The notes below the pieces were generated by a model that worked only from the letters and a program-made list of their open reading frames with translations, did not search any database and was not told the origin of the DNA. From the NCBI GenBank assembly GCA_035633215.1, contig DASQFI010000007.1, positions 62,001-126,000 on the forward strand: a stretch of DNA of 64,000 nt, written 5' to 3'. Position numbers and translations under genes: made by a program. Origin of the DNA: DASQFI01 sp035633215. Lineage in GTDB: Bacteria; Acidobacteriota; Vicinamibacteria; Vicinamibacterales; SCN-69-37. The stretch's first letter is position 1. Each line of letters begins with the position of its first letter. Positions 15,742-24,979 of the stretch are shown here, piece by piece.

Positions 15742-18309
15742 ATGATCGGCGAGACGCTTGGGCAGTATCGAATCGAAGCCCGCCTCGGCGAGGGCGGGAT
15801 GGGTGTCGTCTATCGCGCCAGGGACGAGCGGCTGCAGCGGACGGTCGCGATCAAGCTCGTCGGGAGCGGCACCGGCGGGTCCACCCCGGAAGATCGGAGC
15901 CGGCTGCTCGAAGAAGCGCGCGCGGCGTCGCATCTCAATCACCCGCACATCTGCACCATCTACGAAGTCGGGGAGGTCGAGGGACGAGTCTTCATCGCGA
16001 TGGAGTACGTCGACGGCCGCCCGCTCTCGGAAATGCTGCCGCTGAACGGGTTGCCGGTTGAAACGGTGCTGCGTTACGGCGCGCAGATCGCGGCAGCCCT
16101 TGCGCACGCCCATGAGCGCGGCGTCGTCCACCGGGACTTGAAGACCGCGAATGTCGCCGTGAACGACGAGCACGGCGTCAAGGTGCTCGATTTCGGTCTC
16201 GCGCGCCGGCTCGATCCCGGCGCGAGTGACGCGGTCACAAAGACGATCGAGGGCACGTCGCGTGGCACCGCGGTCGCCGGCACGCTCGTGTACATCGCCC
16301 CCGAAACGCTGCTCGGCCAGCCGGCCGACGCGCGCAGCGACATCTGGGCGCTCGGCGTCGTGCTGTACGAGATCGCGACCGGCGAGATGCCGTTTCCCGG
16401 CCGGAACGAGTTCGAGATCAGCGCCGCGATCCTTCGCACGCCACCGCATCCGTTCCCCGCGCACGTGCCGCCGCTCCTCCGGGGCATCATCCAGCGATGC
16501 CTGGCGAAAGAGCCGTCGCAGCGGTATCAGCGCGCCGGGGAAGCTCGGGCGGCCCTCGAGGCCGTGCAGTCCGACACCCTCGTCGTCCCGCCGTCCATCG
16601 TCTCGAAGCGCTCGAAGCGCGCGTGGATCGGCGCCGGAGCTGTGGCAATCGTCGGGGCGGCCGGGTGGCTGATGTGGCGGTCCGCCGATCGTCCGCCGGC
16701 AGATTTCAGCCCGGGCGGCGGGCAACTGACGCGGATCGTGTCCTCCGAATACCAGACGCTCGACCCGGCACTCTCGGGAGATCGGCGCATGCTGGCCTAC
16801 GCGGCGAGCGGACCCGACGGCCGCATCGATTTGTACTCGTCGCGCGTGGCCGGCGGCGGGCGCGTGCAGCTGACGAACGACGACGCGCGTGAAGAGGCGC
16901 CGAAGTTCTCGCCGGACGGAGAACGGATTGCGTTCACTCGGCGGGAAGCGGACAAGCCGCCCGAGATTCGCGTGGTGCCGGCACTGGGCGGCGACATCGT
17001 CGCCTCGATTCCAAGCGCCGCGTTTCCCGCCTGGTCTCCCGATGGCCGGCGGCTGGTCTATTTGAGACGCAAGGAGGCCGGCGTCACCGAGTTGCTCACC
17101 TCGAGGCTCGACGGAACCGAAGCTCGCGTGCTCCTGCAGAGCGACAGCGTGTACCCCTTCCATCGGAATCCCGCGTGGTCGCCGGATGGCCGGCAGATCG
17201 CGTTCGTGAAAGGCTCCGGCGGGATTGCCGGCGAGATCTGGCTCGTGCCGGCGGAGGGCGGCCAGGCCCGCCGGGCCATTGAGGAGCCGAGCTCCGTCTC
17301 GTCGGACTCGCCGATCTTCACCGCCGACGGCCGCGGACTCGTCCACACGTCCACCCGCGGCGGCGCGACGAACATCTGGTTCCTCCCGCTGGCCGGCGGC
17401 GCGCCGATTCGATTGACGACCGGCCCAGGCCCCGACGAAGCGCCGACCGTGTCGGATGACGGCGCCGTCGCGTTCGTCAATTCGCGCTGGCGCAACACGC
17501 TCGAAGTCCATGACCTCACGACGGGCACTTCGCGCGTGCTCCTCACGCACTCGCCCTACCTCTGGGCGCCCGCGGTCTCACCCGACAGCCGCGAGATCGC
17601 GTTCAGCCGGAGTGAAGTGGATGGCTCCTGGCACATCTGGACGGTCGGTGTCGACGGAGGGGCCCCGCGTCGACTGACGTCTGGCGACGCCGGCGAGGTG
17701 TATCCCCGCTTCAGCGGTGACGGGACGGTGATTCTTTTTCACACGTGGGGCGCGCCACGGCGCATCGGCCAGGCGTCGCTGCGCGGCGGGCCCGTGACCT
17801 TTCTGCCGTGGAACCAGGGCGAGGGGTTCGCCGAGCTGTCACCCAGCGGCAAGACGGTGGCGTTCTCGCGCACGGATACGCCGAACGAGCGCGTGTATCT
17901 GGCGCCGGCATCCGGCGGTGATCCGCGGCTTCTCACGAAGTCTCCCGCCGCCGTGGCGCGCTGGTCGCCGAACGGATCGCAACTGGCGTTTGCGGCCAAC
18001 CGTGGCTACTCGGGCGGCATCTTCGTCATCAATCAGGACGGGACGCACGAGCGCCGTCTCACGACGGATGGCGGCTGGCCGGTCTGGTGGCCCAACGGCA
18101 AACAGATCGCCTACCTGACGCTTGGTCCGCAGGGCAACCAGATCCGCGTCGTCACACTCACCGGCGAGACGCGACTCCTCGACTCGATCAAGCTCGAGGG
18201 CTCGAACCTCCCATTCGCGGTCTTTCCGGACGGCAGACGCGTCGCGGGCACGAACGCCGTGCACGTGTCGGACGAGATCTGGCTGCTCGAGCCGAGAAAG
18301 CGCGGCTGA
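15742..18309 (+). CDS. Membrane Ser/Thr protein kinase with C-terminal TolB-like propeller
   Basis: 855 residues. An N-terminal kinase domain (1 to about 275) has the glycine loop G16-E-G-G-M-G21, the ATP lysine K38 (VAIK), the catalytic HRD aspartate D132 (VVHRDLKTAN) and the DFG aspartate D150, with 'YIAPETLL' as the APE region, so it should be active. A single transmembrane helix (about 294-312) is followed by a large WD40/TolB-like propeller (about 335-850) with repeated 'FSPDGERIAFTRRE', 'WSPDGRRLVYLR', 'WSPDGRQIAFVK' and 'VSPDSREIAFSR'. The propeller would lie outside the membrane and may sense a ligand or partner. No phosphatase or substrate gene is adjacent. Confidence 0.93.
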   Translation: MIGETLGQYRIEARLGEGGMGVVYRARDERLQRTVAIKLVGSGTGGSTPEDRSRLLEEARAASHLNHPHICTIYEVGEVEGRVFIAMEYVDGRPLSEMLPLNGLPVETVLRYGAQIAAALAHAHERGVVHRDLKTANVAVNDEHGVKVLDFGLARRLDPGASDAVTKTIEGTSRGTAVAGTLVYIAPETLLGQPADARSDIWALGVVLYEIATGEMPFPGRNEFEISAAILRTPPHPFPAHVPPLLRGIIQRCLAKEPSQRYQRAGEARAALEAVQSDTLVVPPSIVSKRSKRAWIGAGAVAIVGAAGWLMWRSADRPPADFSPGGGQLTRIVSSEYQTLDPALSGDRRMLAYAASGPDGRIDLYSSRVAGGGRVQLTNDDAREEAPKFSPDGERIAFTRREADKPPEIRVVPALGGDIVASIPSAAFPAWSPDGRRLVYLRRKEAGVTELLTSRLDGTEARVLLQSDSVYPFHRNPAWSPDGRQIAFVKGSGGIAGEIWLVPAEGGQARRAIEEPSSVSSDSPIFTADGRGLVHTSTRGGATNIWFLPLAGGAPIRLTTGPGPDEAPTVSDDGAVAFVNSRWRNTLEVHDLTTGTSRVLLTHSPYLWAPAVSPDSREIAFSRSEVDGSWHIWTVGVDGGAPRRLTSGDAGEVYPRFSGDGTVILFHTWGAPRRIGQASLRGGPVTFLPWNQGEGFAELSPSGKTVAFSRTDTPNERVYLAPASGGDPRLLTKSPAAVARWSPNGSQLAFAANRGYSGGIFVINQDGTHERRLTTDGGWPVWWPNGKQIAYLTLGPQGNQIRVVTLTGETRLLDSIKLEGSNLPFAVFPDGRRVAGTNAVHVSDEIWLLEPRKRG

Positions 18310-18335
18310 ACCGAACTGCTGCTGAATAGCCGTTC

Positions 18336-18758
18336 TTACCGAATCGCCACCGTCACCGTCGCCTGCGCCCGTACTTCGATCTCGCCGGGGGAAAACGGCG
18401 TGTCGATCGGCGCCACCGCCCCGCCTCCCGCGCGAAACCCGGCGTCATTGCCGGTGTAGCCGTACCCCATTTCCGGCTGCAGCGAGTAGCCCGTCGTCCG
18501 AATGACGTCCGCTGGCAGGCCCACGCTTGCAAGTGCCGTCTGCACTGCCGCCATGGCCTCCGCGCTTTTCCGCCGCGCGTCGGTCGCTTTGCCCTCGCGG
18601 ACTTCCGTCGCGATCGTGATCCAGGCGCGATCGGCGGCACGCCTGGCGATCGCTTCGCCCTGCGCGATCACCACGGAGGCCTCCGGCGCAGCCGTCTGCG
18701 CGCGGGGAAACGCTGTTGAGATGACCAGAAACACTCCGACGAGCAGCAGTCGAACCAT
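18336..18758 (-). CDS. Exported SIMPL (DUF541) protein, apparently shortened
   Basis: 140 residues with a signal peptide (MVRLLLVGVFLVISTAFPRAQ) and GGAGG before the ATG at 18758. The mature N-terminal half is typical of SIMPL/BP26 proteins: 'VVIAQGEAIARRAADRAWITIATEVREGKATDARRKSAEAM' and 'GLPADVIRTTGYSLQPE'. The end 'GEIEVRAQATVTVAIR' matches the last strand of the family. What is missing is the central part, usually about 90 residues, which normally follows 'TTGYSLQPE'. Either an in-frame deletion has joined the two ends or this is a short family variant. Downstream of the CocE peptidase on the same strand. Confidence 0.75.
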   Translation of the reverse strand: MVRLLLVGVFLVISTAFPRAQTAAPEASVVIAQGEAIARRAADRAWITIATEVREGKATDARRKSAEAMAAVQTALASVGLPADVIRTTGYSLQPEMGYGYTGNDAGFRAGGGAVAPIDTPFSPGEIEVRAQATVTVAIR

Positions 18759-18783
18759 GGCAGACCTCCAGGTGAAACCGAGT

Positions 18784-18953
18784 GAAGGGCAAGGGGCAGA
18801 GGGCAAAGGGCAAAAGACAGGTAGAAGGCAAAAGTAAAGGCAGAGGTTCGGACCGTTCGAGCCACGATTGGGAGGTCAGCCCCCTTTCCCCTTATCCCTT
18901 TCCCCTCTCCTTTGCCCTTTGCCCTCTGCCCTTTGCCCTTCCTTAAGGGTTAC
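18784..18953. repeat. Inverted pair of purine-rich GGGCAAAGGGC repeats
   Basis: One arm at about 18784-18845 reads GGGCAAGGGGCAGAGGGC in purine orientation. The other at about 18882-18942 is its pyrimidine complement (CCCTTTGCCCTCTGCCC). Together they make a long imperfect inverted repeat between the SIMPL gene start and the peptidase stop. The core of each arm matches the copy inside the permease gene at 802-822. Confidence 0.75.
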
Positions 18954-20917
18954 TTCTCTCCAAATGCGCGCTTGAGCGCGGCTGTGCCACCCACGACCGG
19001 CAGCCGAAGCGTCGTCTCGTCGAGATCGATCGTGAGCTCCGTTCCGGCTTGCGGCCAAAGCGTGAAGTCGCGATCGCTCGAGAAGATCATCAGCCCGATA
19101 CGCTTGCCGGCCGGAATGATCTGATCGTCGGGCTGCAGGTCGAACGCCAGGGTGTAGAACCGGCCGGCGACGAGCGGTTCGCCGCGCGCGCGGGAATGGA
19201 AATCCCCACCGTCTTTGAGCGCGGCGTGATTCTGCGGATCGGCCCAGCCTCGCGTGATCAGATTGGCCGGGCTGATCGGCCCGTCGGTCCATGGCAGGAC
19301 GACGAGCCACACCGACAGGTTCGCGGCCGGCTTGCTCGACGCCATCTTCACGGCGATCCTCGCGAATCCGGACAGATGCACCGGCTCCTTCAGCTCTGGC
19401 GACGCGTACAGCAGCCGGTTCGGCGACTGCTCCGCTTTGGCGAGCACCCCGCCGCTGAACTGCACATCGTCGACGAGCTTTTCGGTCCCTTGCTTCGGCG
19501 AGGAAACGAGCGACAGCGCGCCGTGTGACGCGCCTCCCGCGCGCAAGCGCACGGTCACGCTCGACGCGTCCGGATTCGGATAGTCGGCATATGGCGTCGG
19601 CGGGGGCGTCGCTCCGCGTCCGCGGCCACCTCCGCCGCCCGCGCCGGCGGCGCCCTCGGCAGGCGGCGGCGGTGGAGGCGCCGGCGTCGCTTCACGAACG
19701 ATCCACGCCTTCGGATCCTTCTCGACGCCGTTCTGCACGCCGTAGAGGTAGCGTGTGAACCACTTGTTCATCATCTCGAGCGGCGGCGCGCCGCCGTGTC
19801 CGCCCTGATGGAAGTACGCCTGCAGCGGCACGCGGCCCTTGAGCGCCTGGTGAATGCGCACGCTGTGCTCCGGCACGACGTTCCAGTCGTTGAACGCGTG
19901 CGCCATGAGCACGGCCGCTTTGATGTTCCCGACCTTCGTCAGCAGATCGCGCACGGCCCAGAACTCGTTGTAGTCGCCGCTCACGCGATCGCGTCGCTCC
20001 GCGAACTCGCCGTCCCGATACCGCCGGTTGCAGTACTCCCGCTTCTCGGGATTCCCGCTGTTGATGAAGTCGTACAGAAAATCGATATCCTCGCCGAGCC
20101 AGCCGCCTGGGTGACGCACCAGCCCATTCGACCGGTAGTAGTGGTAGTACGACGTATTCGGCGCGATCGGGATGACGGCCTCGAGGCCGGCCACGCCGGT
20201 CACCGCCGCGGCAAGTGGAATCGTCCCGTTGTAGGACGTACCGGTCATACCCACTTTGCCGGTGGACCAGCTCGTTGCGGACACTTCCTCCTGACCGTCG
20301 ACAGTCGTGAAGCCCTTCGCGCGTCCGTTCAGCCAGTCGATGATGGCTTTCGGCGCAAGCTGCTCCGGCGCGTCGCCGACCGTCGGACAGCCTTGCGAAA
20401 GGCCGGTGCCCGGAGCGTCCGAGTGCACGACGGCGAACCCGCGCGGGACCCAGATGGTCACCTGTGACGTCGAGACATTCGCACGCGCCGGCCGGAAGTT
20501 GATCTCCGGCTGCGACGCTCGCGGCGGCGGCTGCGCGCCCACTTCCTGATTCACGTTCCACAAGAACTTTCGATCACCCGAGGTCCCGGCGAAGTACGGT
20601 GACGACTCGTAGATGACGGGCACCTTGAGGCCTTCGGTTTCCGTCTGCCGCGGGCGCGTGACGTCGACGAACATCCGGTCGCGCCTGCCGTCGCCGTCCG
20701 AGTCGAACTCCGTTTCGACCCAGAGCGTCTGGCGAACCCACTGCGCGGCGTCCTGGAATCCCGGAACGATTTGCGCCTGGCCGTCGGCAAACACCGGCAC
20801 CGTGCGCGCTTGCGAGGGCGACGGGGTTTGCGCCGAGGTGAGCGCACTGAGAAGACCGGCGCCTGCGAGCGCGGCGACGAGGCGGGCGTTGAGAGCCGTC
20901 ACAGTGATCCGATGCAT
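18950..20917 (-). CDS. Exported CocE/NonD-type hydrolase (X-Pro dipeptidyl-peptidase family)
   Basis: 655 residues with a signal peptide (MHRITVTALNARLVAALAGAGLLSALTSAQ). The alpha/beta-hydrolase domain shows 'FVDVTRPR', 'VPVIYESSPYF', 'RGFAVVHSDAPGTGLSQGCP' and the nucleophile elbow G-T-S228-Y-N-G of S15-family enzymes. 'AHAFNDWNVVPEHS' is in the acid region and 'FHQGGHGG' supplies the likely catalytic histidine. The C-terminal jelly roll ('FARIAVKMASSKPAANLSVWLVVLPW', 'RIGLMIFSSDRDFTLWPQAGTELTIDLDE') is the usual CocE/XPDAP C-terminal domain. A Pro/Gly-rich linker lies around residues 430-465. It probably cleaves X-Pro dipeptides outside the cytoplasm; an acyl-ester substrate is also possible. 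Confidence 0.88.
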   Translation of the reverse strand: MHRITVTALNARLVAALAGAGLLSALTSAQTPSPSQARTVPVFADGQAQIVPGFQDAAQWVRQTLWVETEFDSDGDGRRDRMFVDVTRPRQTETEGLKVPVIYESSPYFAGTSGDRKFLWNVNQEVGAQPPPRASQPEINFRPARANVSTSQVTIWVPRGFAVVHSDAPGTGLSQGCPTVGDAPEQLAPKAIIDWLNGRAKGFTTVDGQEEVSATSWSTGKVGMTGTSYNGTIPLAAAVTGVAGLEAVIPIAPNTSYYHYYRSNGLVRHPGGWLGEDIDFLYDFINSGNPEKREYCNRRYRDGEFAERRDRVSGDYNEFWAVRDLLTKVGNIKAAVLMAHAFNDWNVVPEHSVRIHQALKGRVPLQAYFHQGGHGGAPPLEMMNKWFTRYLYGVQNGVEKDPKAWIVREATPAPPPPPPAEGAAGAGGGGGRGRGATPPPTPYADYPNPDASSVTVRLRAGGASHGALSLVSSPKQGTEKLVDDVQFSGGVLAKAEQSPNRLLYASPELKEPVHLSGFARIAVKMASSKPAANLSVWLVVLPWTDGPISPANLITRGWADPQNHAALKDGGDFHSRARGEPLVAGRFYTLAFDLQPDDQIIPAGKRIGLMIFSSDRDFTLWPQAGTELTIDLDETTLRLPVVGGTAALKRAFGEK

Positions 20918-20966
20918 AAGACTGCGGATTATTGCTCAGGGCGCCGGCGAGGCGGAAAGGGGCAGG

Positions 20967-23381
20967 CTACTCCTGCCGAAGCGCGCGAACGGGATCGATC
21001 CGGGCCGCGCGCGCGGCGGGCACACTGGCCGCGGCCAGACCGACCACGACCAGGCCAAGCCCGGCCATCAGGTAGGTTTGCGGATCGAGCGGACGCACGC
21101 CAAACAGCAGGCTGTCGAGCGATCGGCTGAGCGCGGCGGCACCGATGAGGCCCAGGACCACGCCCACCATCACCAACCGCAGCGCACCGCCGACCACCAG
21201 CCGGAACGTTTGCGTGGGATCCGCGCCGAGTGCGGCCCGCAGCCCGATCTCGACCGTGCGGCGCGTCACGGCGTACGTGACGAGACCGTAGACGCCGACC
21301 GCGGCCAATCCGGCCGCCGAGAGCGCCAGGCCGATGATGAGCATCATGTTGAAGCGCGGCTGCGCGATCGAAGCCGACACCAGATCCTCGATGGCGGAGA
21401 TCTTCGCAATGGGCAGCGCGGCATCGATTCCGGAGATCGCTGCTCGCGCCGCCGACGTGACCTCGCCGACTGACAGATCGGAGAGGACGACGACCTGCAT
21501 CTCCGAGAGCGCAAGCCTGTCGTACGGCACGAACACCTCGGGGGCCGCCATCGCCTGCAGGCCATCGTGCTTGATGTCCCCCACGACGCCGACGATCGTG
21601 AGATCTCCGGCCATGGGCATTTTCACCCGGCGGTCAATCGGGCTCGCGCTTCCGAAATATCGTTTCGCCAGAGTCTCGTTGACAATCGCCACGCGCGGGC
21701 CGTCATCGCGTCCATCGGAGCGATCGAACACGCGCCCCGCACGTAGCGGGATCGCCATCACTTCGAAGTAACGAGGCAGCACACCTCGATAGCGCGCACG
21801 CGGCCGTTCGGACGGCGACGTCACCTCGAGACCATCGATGCTGAATGGGATCTCGAACTGCACGCCGAGCGGGCTCATCGGCAGAGCCGAGACGGCGCCA
21901 ACCGCGTCAAAGCCCGGCACCGCCGTCATCCGTTCGAGGAACTCCCCGAAGAACCGGCGCTTCGGTGCGCCGCCTGTATAGCGCGCGTCTGGCAGGGCGA
22001 CATGGAGAGCCACGACGCGCGACGTTCTGAAGCCTGGGTCGATCGAGGCAAGATGGACGAAGCTCTGCAGCAGCAATCCGGCGCCGATGGCGAGCATGAG
22101 CGCGAGCGCCACTTCCGCGACGACCATGACGTTCGAGAGCCAGCGCGCCCGTCGACTGGCGATCGTGCTGCGACCACCCTCTTGCAGGGCGTCCACCAGG
22201 TTCGGACGCATGGCGCGCCAGGCGGGCACGAGGCCGAAGAGCAGGCCGGACCCGATCGACATGATCGCCGTGAAGGCGACGATCGTCGAATCGAGCCCGA
22301 TGCTATCCGCGCGAGGCACGGTGGCGGGAATCAGCGGTCGCAATGCCCCGATTCCCCACCAAGCAAGCAATAGCCCGACCGCGCCGCCCGAGAGCGCCAG
22401 CACCCCACTCTCGGCGAGCGACCGCCTCACGAGCGCCCAGCGGCTCGCGCCAAATGCGGCGCGAACCGCGAAATCTCTGGACACACGCGCCGAGCGGGCG
22501 AGCAGAAGATTGGCGATGTTGGCGCAGGCGATGAGGAGCACGAGGACGACCGCGGCGAACAGCACCCACAGCGTGCGGCCGATGCGGCCGACGATCTGCT
22601 CGTGCGCGGGCACGAGCGCCACGCCCCAACCGCCGTTCGAATCGGGATGATCGCGCGCGATGTCGCTCGCAATGCGATCCATGTCGGCGCGCGCTTGCTC
22701 CAGCGTTGTGCCAGCCGCGAGCCGCCCCACGGTCTTGTACATCCGGTGCGGCCTGGACGGCAGGGCCTCGAGGTTGAGCGTCAGCGGCGACCAGAGTTCC
22801 ACGGCGGGATCTCCGGCCGGGAACTGAAAGTCTGCGGGCATGACGCCGACGATCTCGTGCGACCGGCCGTCGAGGAGCATGGACGCCCCGATCACACTGC
22901 GGTCACCGTTGAAGCGACGCTGCCACGCGCCATAGCTCAACACGGCCAGACGCTCGTGGCCTGGTTGTTCTTCGTCGCTCGTGAACACGCGTCCAGCCAA
23001 CGCGGGAACGCCGAGGACCCGGAAGAGCGCCGGCGACACGTCCACGCTGACGATGCGTTCGGCCTGACCGGCGCCGGAGAGCGCGAAGCCACGGTACCGG
23101 TACGCGCCGATGTCCGAGAAACTGCGCGTTCGTGCACGCCAATCGAGGTAGGTCGCCCCGGAGACTTCGGCTTTGTCCTGCCCGAGCCGCGGGTTTGACT
23201 CCCATAGCACGACCAGCCGATCGGGGTCGGCGTACTGCAGGGGCCGCAGCAGCACGCCATGGAGCATGCTGAAAATCGTGGCGTTGACGCCGATGCCAAG
23301 CGCCAGCGTGAGGATGACCACGGATGCGAACCCGGGGTTCGCACGCAGGAAGCGAAGGGCCTCTCGAAAGTCGCGTGTCAT
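20967..23381 (-). CDS. ADOP-family FtsX/MacB-like permease without prefix domain
   Basis: 804 residues. It starts directly at the first membrane segment (MTRDFREALRFLRANPGFASVVILTLALGIGVNATIF), with no PadR-associated prefix, then a periplasmic domain, an FtsX domain near 'RSARVSRDFAVRAAFGASRWALV', a second periplasmic domain and a last FtsX domain near 'RRTVEIGLRAALGADPTQT' ending 'PAARAARIDPVRALRQE'. The ATG at 23381 is preferred to a TTG 33 bases upstream. It is 49 bases upstream of the CocE peptidase on the same strand, so they may share a transcript. No ATPase gene is adjacent. Confidence 0.92.
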   Translation of the reverse strand: MTRDFREALRFLRANPGFASVVILTLALGIGVNATIFSMLHGVLLRPLQYADPDRLVVLWESNPRLGQDKAEVSGATYLDWRARTRSFSDIGAYRYRGFALSGAGQAERIVSVDVSPALFRVLGVPALAGRVFTSDEEQPGHERLAVLSYGAWQRRFNGDRSVIGASMLLDGRSHEIVGVMPADFQFPAGDPAVELWSPLTLNLEALPSRPHRMYKTVGRLAAGTTLEQARADMDRIASDIARDHPDSNGGWGVALVPAHEQIVGRIGRTLWVLFAAVVLVLLIACANIANLLLARSARVSRDFAVRAAFGASRWALVRRSLAESGVLALSGGAVGLLLAWWGIGALRPLIPATVPRADSIGLDSTIVAFTAIMSIGSGLLFGLVPAWRAMRPNLVDALQEGGRSTIASRRARWLSNVMVVAEVALALMLAIGAGLLLQSFVHLASIDPGFRTSRVVALHVALPDARYTGGAPKRRFFGEFLERMTAVPGFDAVGAVSALPMSPLGVQFEIPFSIDGLEVTSPSERPRARYRGVLPRYFEVMAIPLRAGRVFDRSDGRDDGPRVAIVNETLAKRYFGSASPIDRRVKMPMAGDLTIVGVVGDIKHDGLQAMAAPEVFVPYDRLALSEMQVVVLSDLSVGEVTSAARAAISGIDAALPIAKISAIEDLVSASIAQPRFNMMLIIGLALSAAGLAAVGVYGLVTYAVTRRTVEIGLRAALGADPTQTFRLVVGGALRLVMVGVVLGLIGAAALSRSLDSLLFGVRPLDPQTYLMAGLGLVVVGLAAASVPAARAARIDPVRALRQE

Positions 23382-23464
23382 GGGACGTTGCACCGACCGA
23401 TCACGTGGGTGCAACTGTAGTGCAAATTCAACCCCGGGGCGCCGATAGCGGCAGGCGGCTGACG

Positions 23465-24235
23465 CTAGCGGCGGAAGCGCACGCGCACGCCCTGCTTCAT
23501 CTGCTCGGGCGTGAGCTTCGTCGTGTTCAGGTCGTAATCCCAGATCAGCGTCGTGCCTTCGCGTCGATGCGCGTTGTGTTCGGCCACCTCGAACGGCGCG
23601 GTGATCTTGAAGGACATGCGGACGCCCTTGAACATCTGCTGGATCAGGCCGAGTGCAGCCGCGTCCATCGGCATCTGGCTCGTCTTCTCCTGCTGACCGG
23701 CGAGCGGATTCTCAATCGGCGTCGTGATCAGGATCGTCTGGCCCTCGCTCACGACTTTCAGTCCGCCAAAGGGCGAGTCGACCGGGTTGGTCCCCATCGC
23801 GTCGGGCTGACTGCCACTCTTCGGAAATTGAATCTGACTGAGCTTCGAGACCTGATCGAATCCGAGGAGGAAGCTTGCCGCCATCTTCAGGCCGTCTTCC
23901 TTGGCTTGGGCATCGAGCAGCTTCACGCCCGCCGGCAGCTGATTCTCGAACTCTTTCTTCTCCTGCTCGAAATCGGGTTTCTCCGTTTTCTGCGAGCTCA
24001 GGAGTTCCTTGCGCGCTTCGGCGAGCTCGGCGGCCGTCGGCACCGTACCCTTGCCCTCCATCGATTTCTTCATCGTCGCCATGATCGGCACGAGGGATTC
24101 CATGTCCAGATTCATCGCGAACCCCGCCTTGCCCGACAGATCGCGCTCGAGCGTCAGGGTTTGTTCGATTTGCAGGCACGCTGACGTCGCAAACGCAGAA
24201 AGCCCCAGTACGACGGCAGCGACAAATCTGTGCAT
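23465..24235 (-). CDS. Exported lipoprotein-like protein of unknown function
   Basis: 256 residues. The N-terminus (MHRFVAAVVLGLSAFATSAC) is a signal peptide ending in a lipobox-like site with Cys20. The mature part begins 'LQIEQTLTLERDLSGKAGFAMNLDME', like acidobacterial lipoproteins that start with an acidic beta-strand region, continues with a charged helical section (about 55-105) and ends in strands ('TTLIWDYDLNTTKLTPEQMKQGVRVRFRR'). I recognise no named family. The ATG at 24235 is chosen because GGAAGG lies 9 bases before it. It lies 83 bases upstream of the permease gene on the same strand. Confidence 0.7.
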   Translation of the reverse strand: MHRFVAAVVLGLSAFATSACLQIEQTLTLERDLSGKAGFAMNLDMESLVPIMATMKKSMEGKGTVPTAAELAEARKELLSSQKTEKPDFEQEKKEFENQLPAGVKLLDAQAKEDGLKMAASFLLGFDQVSKLSQIQFPKSGSQPDAMGTNPVDSPFGGLKVVSEGQTILITTPIENPLAGQQEKTSQMPMDAAALGLIQQMFKGVRMSFKITAPFEVAEHNAHRREGTTLIWDYDLNTTKLTPEQMKQGVRVRFRR

Positions 24236-24289
24236 GGCAGGCATCCTTCCGAGGGAGTTATCGGCCTCGCAGGTTGTCGCAAACAGACA

Positions 24290-24313
24290 AAAGGCGGGCA
24301 CCAGCCCGCCTTT
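24290..24313 (-). terminator. Terminator hairpin after the DUF1579 gene
   Basis: A perfect 10-bp stem (24290-24299 with 24304-24313, AAAGGCGGGC / GCCCGCCTTT) with a 4-base loop. Read on the minus strand it lies 56 bases after the DUF1579 stop and ends in TTTT, as a Rho-independent terminator would. Confidence 0.8.
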
Positions 24314-24369
24314 CGTCTTTGAGCCTTTGCGTCTCTGAGGCTCTACGCCTTCGAGCGTGAGCGAGTGCC

Positions 24370-24975
24370 CTACTTCGCCTTCGTCGACTTCCCCTCTTCA
24401 ACCACCGCCATCGGACCGCCGTCGACCGACATCTCCAGTTTGAACGCGTGCGCCGTCGGCGACTCCTCCGTGATCGTCGCGCGGCCCTTCATGACTTTGC
24501 CTTCCATCTTGTTCTCGAAGTTCCACGTCCACACCTTGTCGGCGACCTGGCCGCGGACGAAGAAGCCTGTGCCCAGACTATTGAACGCGTAATACGTGTA
24601 CGTCTTCTCCATCGGGTCGTAGCCCATGATCGACTGGCCCTTCATGGCGCCCATCGGGCCCGTACCTTCGGAATTGCAGACCAGGAAGAAGCCGCCCGCG
24701 GCCCACGAGCAATTCTCCGTGCCGGTCATCTTGCCGGCCGGACCCATCGGCGAGGCCTTGGCCTCTCCCGTATACGTCCATTTCCCGGCGAAGTATTCGA
24801 TCCGCTTTTCCTCGGCGCCCGGCTTTCGGGGCGGCGGCGCCTGTGCCCCGCGCGAGGATAGCGAGTCTTCGAGCGCCGGAGCGCTCGCGAGCGGGGGTGG
24901 GGCCCCGCGAGCACTTAAAAACGTCGTGGTCGTGAGACACGCGATGGCCAATGCGGCGGCGAGCTTCACTCTCAT
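24370..24975 (-). CDS. Exported DUF1579-family protein
   Basis: 201 residues with a signal peptide (MRVKLAAALAIACLTTTTFLSARG) and an Ala/Pro/Ser-rich linker to about residue 55. The DUF1579 domain follows: 'IEYFAGKWTYTGEAKASP', 'GTENCSWAAGGFFLVCNSEG', 'GQSIMGYDPMEKTYTYYAFNSLG' and 'WTWNFENKMEGKVMKGRATITEES'. The family is a calycin-like barrel of unknown function. GGAGGAG lies before the ATG. It is closed by the terminator at 24290, so it is probably monocistronic. Confidence 0.82.
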   Translation of the reverse strand: MRVKLAAALAIACLTTTTFLSARGAPPPLASAPALEDSLSSRGAQAPPPRKPGAEEKRIEYFAGKWTYTGEAKASPMGPAGKMTGTENCSWAAGGFFLVCNSEGTGPMGAMKGQSIMGYDPMEKTYTYYAFNSLGTGFFVRGQVADKVWTWNFENKMEGKVMKGRATITEESPTAHAFKLEMSVDGGPMAVVEEGKSTKAK

Positions 24976-24979
24976 GGCT

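Noticed and set aside
15601..17550. A 649-codon minus-strand frame opposite the kinase gene.
   Set aside because: The kinase on the plus strand is certain. The antisense frame has low-complexity composition and no motif.
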